Positions 6,997-8,377 of a stretch of DNA of 8,377 bases are shown piece by piece. Position 1 is the stretch's first letter, and each line of letters begins with the position of its first letter. The translations under genes and the position numbers were made by a program. This stretch comes from Chlamydiota bacterium. GTDB lineage: Bacteria > Chlamydiota > Chlamydiia > Chlamydiales > Rhabdochlamydiaceae. The stretch spans positions 1 to 8,377 of the forward strand of contig JAHFTP010000067.1 of NCBI GenBank assembly GCA_023265495.1. Direction: 5' to 3'. The notes under the pieces are model-generated. The model was not told the DNA's origin and did no database searches. It worked only from the letters and a program-made list of their open reading frames with translations.

Positions 6997-7902
6997 TTAT
7001 TTATGGCCAGCGCTCCCTGAAGAGCCGTCACTCCATAGGTCTGTGCATCTGGGACGATATTCAGATAAAGCCTCTATACTTTGTTCAACAGCTCTTTTGT
7101 AGACAAGGATTTCTTTCTCAGAAGAGGGTCCTTCTGCTCGCTCTGCAATGGCTGATCTAAAAGGCAAGGGCAGCTTCCCAATCCTTGACCCGAGCTCCCC
7201 GAGGAGATCGCTTGCCGGATCTTCCACTCCTTTTTTTATGAGATCCAACACCTCTGCAATCTCTAGGTAGTGATAAAAGGGGTCCGGCACTCTACAATCG
7301 TCTCCAAATGAGATTCCCTTTTCAATAATACTTCTATGCAGATCGATCCACTTTCTTCTTACTGTCTCTAAGCTCCTTCCCTGGAAATCAGTAAATTGGA
7401 TTTTCCTCTCTATTGAGGTAGATTGTGCCAGGCAAAGAGCACATCCTATCCTTTGCATAAAGCCTATAATTCTATCCATTACATCTCCAACACCAAAGGG
7501 ATTTTCCTTAAGAGCTCTCCATCTCTTCAAGTTATTCTCACACTCTTCCACTTCTCTATTAAATCCCTTATAAGGATCTAAAAGCTCAAGGCAAAAACGG
7601 CCAAAAAAAAGACGAGATGACACCTCTTCACAGGCCCTTCCAAGCTCTTGCCAACTAGAAAAAACCTCACTAGATGTCTTATCTATCCTTCCTGCTAGGG
7701 ATCGCATTTGCGCTTGAAAGAGCAGATTCTCTCTTTCAAGCGCAACTAAATAAGGGGTCATTGCCTGAGGATTTGTTTCTAAAATGGATCTACACTCGGT
7801 AAGCACAAAGGTCTTGCCTCGAAGCTCTGACACCTTGACAAGCAAGTCCGTTACCATTTCTTGCGAACTTAAAGCCCTTGTAGAAGTAACAGATGTGGAC
7901 AT
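6997..7902 (-). CDS. Hypothetical protein, mostly helical, no recognised family
   Basis: I do not recognise this 301-residue protein. The start at ATG 7900-7902 is supported by an AGGAGG site 10 bases upstream; the frame stays open to 7965, but that extension would run over this ribosome binding site. The N-terminus is rich in Ser/Thr (MSTSVTSTRALSS) with no hydrophobic signal peptide. The body looks alpha-helical, with charged amphipathic stretches at about 15-35, 50-100, 112-135, 140-165 and 175-200. There is no clear membrane segment, although 144-160 (around RIIGFMQRIGCALCLAQ) is fairly hydrophobic. Eight cysteines are scattered (37, 91, 104, 121, 154, 157, 203, 286). The C-terminus (SDGSSGSAGHK) looks flexible. 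In a chlamydial genome such a soluble, Ser-rich N-terminus protein without homology could be a type III secreted effector, but that is inference from composition only. A 15-bp inverted repeat falls at about codons 54-65. Confidence 0.8.
   Translation of the reverse strand: MSTSVTSTRALSSQEMVTDLLVKVSELRGKTFVLTECRSILETNPQAMTPYLVALERENLLFQAQMRSLAGRIDKTSSEVFSSWQELGRACEEVSSRLFFGRFCLELLDPYKGFNREVEECENNLKRWRALKENPFGVGDVMDRIIGFMQRIGCALCLAQSTSIERKIQFTDFQGRSLETVRRKWIDLHRSIIEKGISFGDDCRVPDPFYHYLEIAEVLDLIKKGVEDPASDLLGELGSRIGKLPLPFRSAIAERAEGPSSEKEILVYKRAVEQSIEALSEYRPRCTDLWSDGSSGSAGHK
7708..7745. repeat. 15-bp perfect inverted repeat inside the hypothetical gene
   Basis: TTGCGCTTGAAAGAG (7708-7722) is exactly complementary in reverse to CTCTTTCAAGCGCAA (7731-7745), with an 8-base spacer. 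In the minus-strand mRNA this folds into a 15-bp hairpin covering roughly codons 54-65 (ALERENLLFQAQ). It is not followed by a T-run, so it is not an intrinsic terminator. Confidence 0.92.
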
Positions 7903-7912
7903 AGAGGTCCCC

Positions 7913-7918
7913 CCTCCT
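7913..7918 (-). promoter_or_regulatory. Strong ribosome binding site of the 301-residue gene
   Basis: Minus-strand AGGAGG followed by GGGG lies 4-10 bases before ATG 7902 and fixes that start over the upstream in-frame codons. GAGG (7916-7913) can pair with CCTC (7907-7904) across a 5-base loop, which would partly cover the site. Confidence 0.75.
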
Positions 7919-7930
7919 AAGTAAGCTAAG

Positions 7931-7961
7931 AATGTATGAGCTTTTAGGAAGTAGATTTCAA
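7931..7961 (-). promoter_or_regulatory. Weak candidate promoter of the 301-residue gene
   Basis: On the minus strand TTGAAA (7961-7956) matches 5 of 6 bases of the -35 consensus, and TACATT (7936-7931) matches 4 of 6 of the -10, but the gap is 19 bases. It sits between the intron-like sequence and the ribosome binding site, with room for a leader of about 20 bases. Confidence 0.25.
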
Positions 7962-7971
7962 GCAAATTGGC

Positions 7972-8045
7972 TTTAAAGTAGGAAGGAACCGTAAGGCTCC
8001 CGTCCCCTCACATCACTGTACGTACGGTTCCGTATACGGCGGTTC
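7972..8045 (-). mobile_element. Group II intron 3' end (domains V and VI), remnant
   Basis: Read on the minus strand from 8045, the sequence begins GAACCGCCGTATACGGAACC and continues GTACGTACAGTGATGTGAGG, which I recognise as the domain V region of a common type of bacterial group II intron. It is followed by a domain VI-like hairpin: GGGAGCC, loop TTAC, GGTTCCT, then TCCTAC with a candidate branch-point A. The intron 3' end would fall at about 7972-7976. In the domain V helix two positions where the usual copy reads GG (GTACGGTGGTG) are A here, giving two C-A mismatches, so catalysis is doubtful. No maturase/reverse transcriptase reading frame lies upstream (8046-8377); that stretch is unassigned or DinD-like. 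It is therefore most likely a truncated relic. It lies directly upstream of the 301-residue gene in the same direction. Confidence 0.65.
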
Positions 8046-8210
8046 AAAATACCCCGAAGACATATCCCCCTTTAATGTGTTGAGCAAGGTTGTTTGAAGT
8101 ATTTTATCTATGAAAAATGGGGTGGCTGGACGCATTCAGAACTTTTGACTGGAAGGCTTTGCAGCTTTTCACTGTGATTTTTTCAAAAAATTTCGTTCAA
8201 AGGGGCGTTC
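8046..8210. other. Unassigned spacer between the intron remnant and the DinD-like gene
   Basis: I see no gene here. Short open stretches exist on both strands (about 27-32 codons) but they match nothing I know and have no ribosome binding site. The right part contains an A/T palindrome-like tract (TTTTTT, C, AAAAAA near 8178-8190) and the upstream region of the DinD-like gene. On the minus strand it could be decayed intron domain IV, but that is not provable by eye. Confidence 0.4.
8149..8164. promoter_or_regulatory. Possible SOS-like (CTG-N10-CAG) site upstream of the DinD-like gene
   Basis: CTG (8149-8151) and CAG (8162-8164) are separated by exactly 10 bases, the half-site spacing of LexA boxes in enterobacteria. 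It overlaps a -35-like TTGACT (8145-8150) and lies about 46 bases before the ATG at 8211. The central bases (GAAGGCTTTG) are not the alternating AT of a strong box, and the fourth base of the half-site is not T. Chance is a real explanation. Confidence 0.2.
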
Positions 8211-8377
8211 ATGTCTAGCCGAGAGATCATTCAACAGCTGCAGGATCATTGACAGTCTTGCTCAGACCACACCCGAAGAAGAAATTGAGTTTTGGTTTGC
8301 TCGGAATTTGCAAGAACCACTCGGATATGCGAGATGGAAAAATTTTCTTATCACGATTACGCGCGCCATAGAGTCTT
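8211..8377 (+). pseudogene. dinD: DinD-like DNA-damage-inducible protein D, N-terminus, frameshifted, runs off the window
   Basis: ATG 8211 has a good AAAGGGG site (8199-8205) 5 bases upstream and encodes MSSREIIQQLQDH, then stops at TGA 8250-8252. The +1 frame then encodes IIDSLAQTTPEEE and IEFWFARNLQEPLGYARW, followed by KNFLITITRAIES to the window edge. This second part has the FWFAR-LQ-LGY-W-NF pattern of DinD proteins, which in E. coli belong to the SOS regulon and affect RecA filaments. Removing one base around 8244-8249 would join the two parts into a normal N-terminus, so the gene looks inactivated by a 1-base insertion (or there is a sequencing error). There is no start codon in the second frame before the conserved block. 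About 55 residues of an expected 270-290 are visible, so further damage downstream cannot be judged. Confidence 0.6.

Noticed and set aside
7903..7965. Longer start at 7965 for the 301-residue gene
   Set aside because: The strong AGGAGG site would then lie inside the coding region; it points to ATG 7902.
8101..8142. Short plus-strand frame MKNGVAGRIQNF
   Set aside because: Only 12 codons and no ribosome binding site.
8178..8194. A/T palindrome TTTTTT-C-AAAAAA
   Set aside because: Simple homopolymer runs; may bend DNA but not supported as a terminator, since no GC stem is present.

Overview
The window most likely comes from a member of the Chlamydiae, probably an environmental, amoeba-associated lineage. 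The evidence is the adjacent pair of topoisomerase IV-type genes at 593-4295. Both look like the second, divergent gyrase/topo IV set of chlamydiae (called gyrB_2/gyrA_2 in Chlamydia). ParE is 606 residues, about the chlamydial length, and ParC carries the HPHGDAP and RYIETRLSPLAR signatures I associate with that set. The species cannot be fixed from sequence reading alone.

Layout. The plus strand from 1 to 5608 is one tightly packed run. It holds the 3' half of hemB (porphobilinogen synthase), a spacer of about 130 bases, parE, parC overlapping parE by 8 bases, and a fold-type I PLP aminotransferase overlapping parC by 4 bases (ATGA). The last three genes are probably co-transcribed and translationally coupled. 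From 5667 to 7902 the genes lie on the minus strand: a GT-B glycosyltransferase that converges on the aminotransferase, and upstream of it an unrecognised, mostly helical protein of 301 residues. The latter has a very strong ribosome binding site and a 15-bp perfect inverted repeat inside its coding sequence.

The right end (7903-8377) looks like accessory DNA. It contains what reads as the 3' end of a bacterial group II intron (domains V and VI, minus strand) with mismatches in the domain V helix and no reverse transcriptase in view. It also holds the start of a DinD-like gene (DNA-damage-inducible protein D) on the plus strand, whose reading frame is broken by a +1 shift near codon 12.

Function. 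The left part is housekeeping: heme synthesis, chromosome decatenation and amino-acid metabolism. The right part is a lineage-specific surface or host-interaction candidate block next to degraded mobile DNA. I see no tRNA, rRNA, CRISPR array or intact transposase. I did not find a complete, clearly new multi-gene system. The best leads are the hairpin inside the 301-residue gene, the orphan intron end, and the broken DinD gene with a possible SOS-like site upstream.
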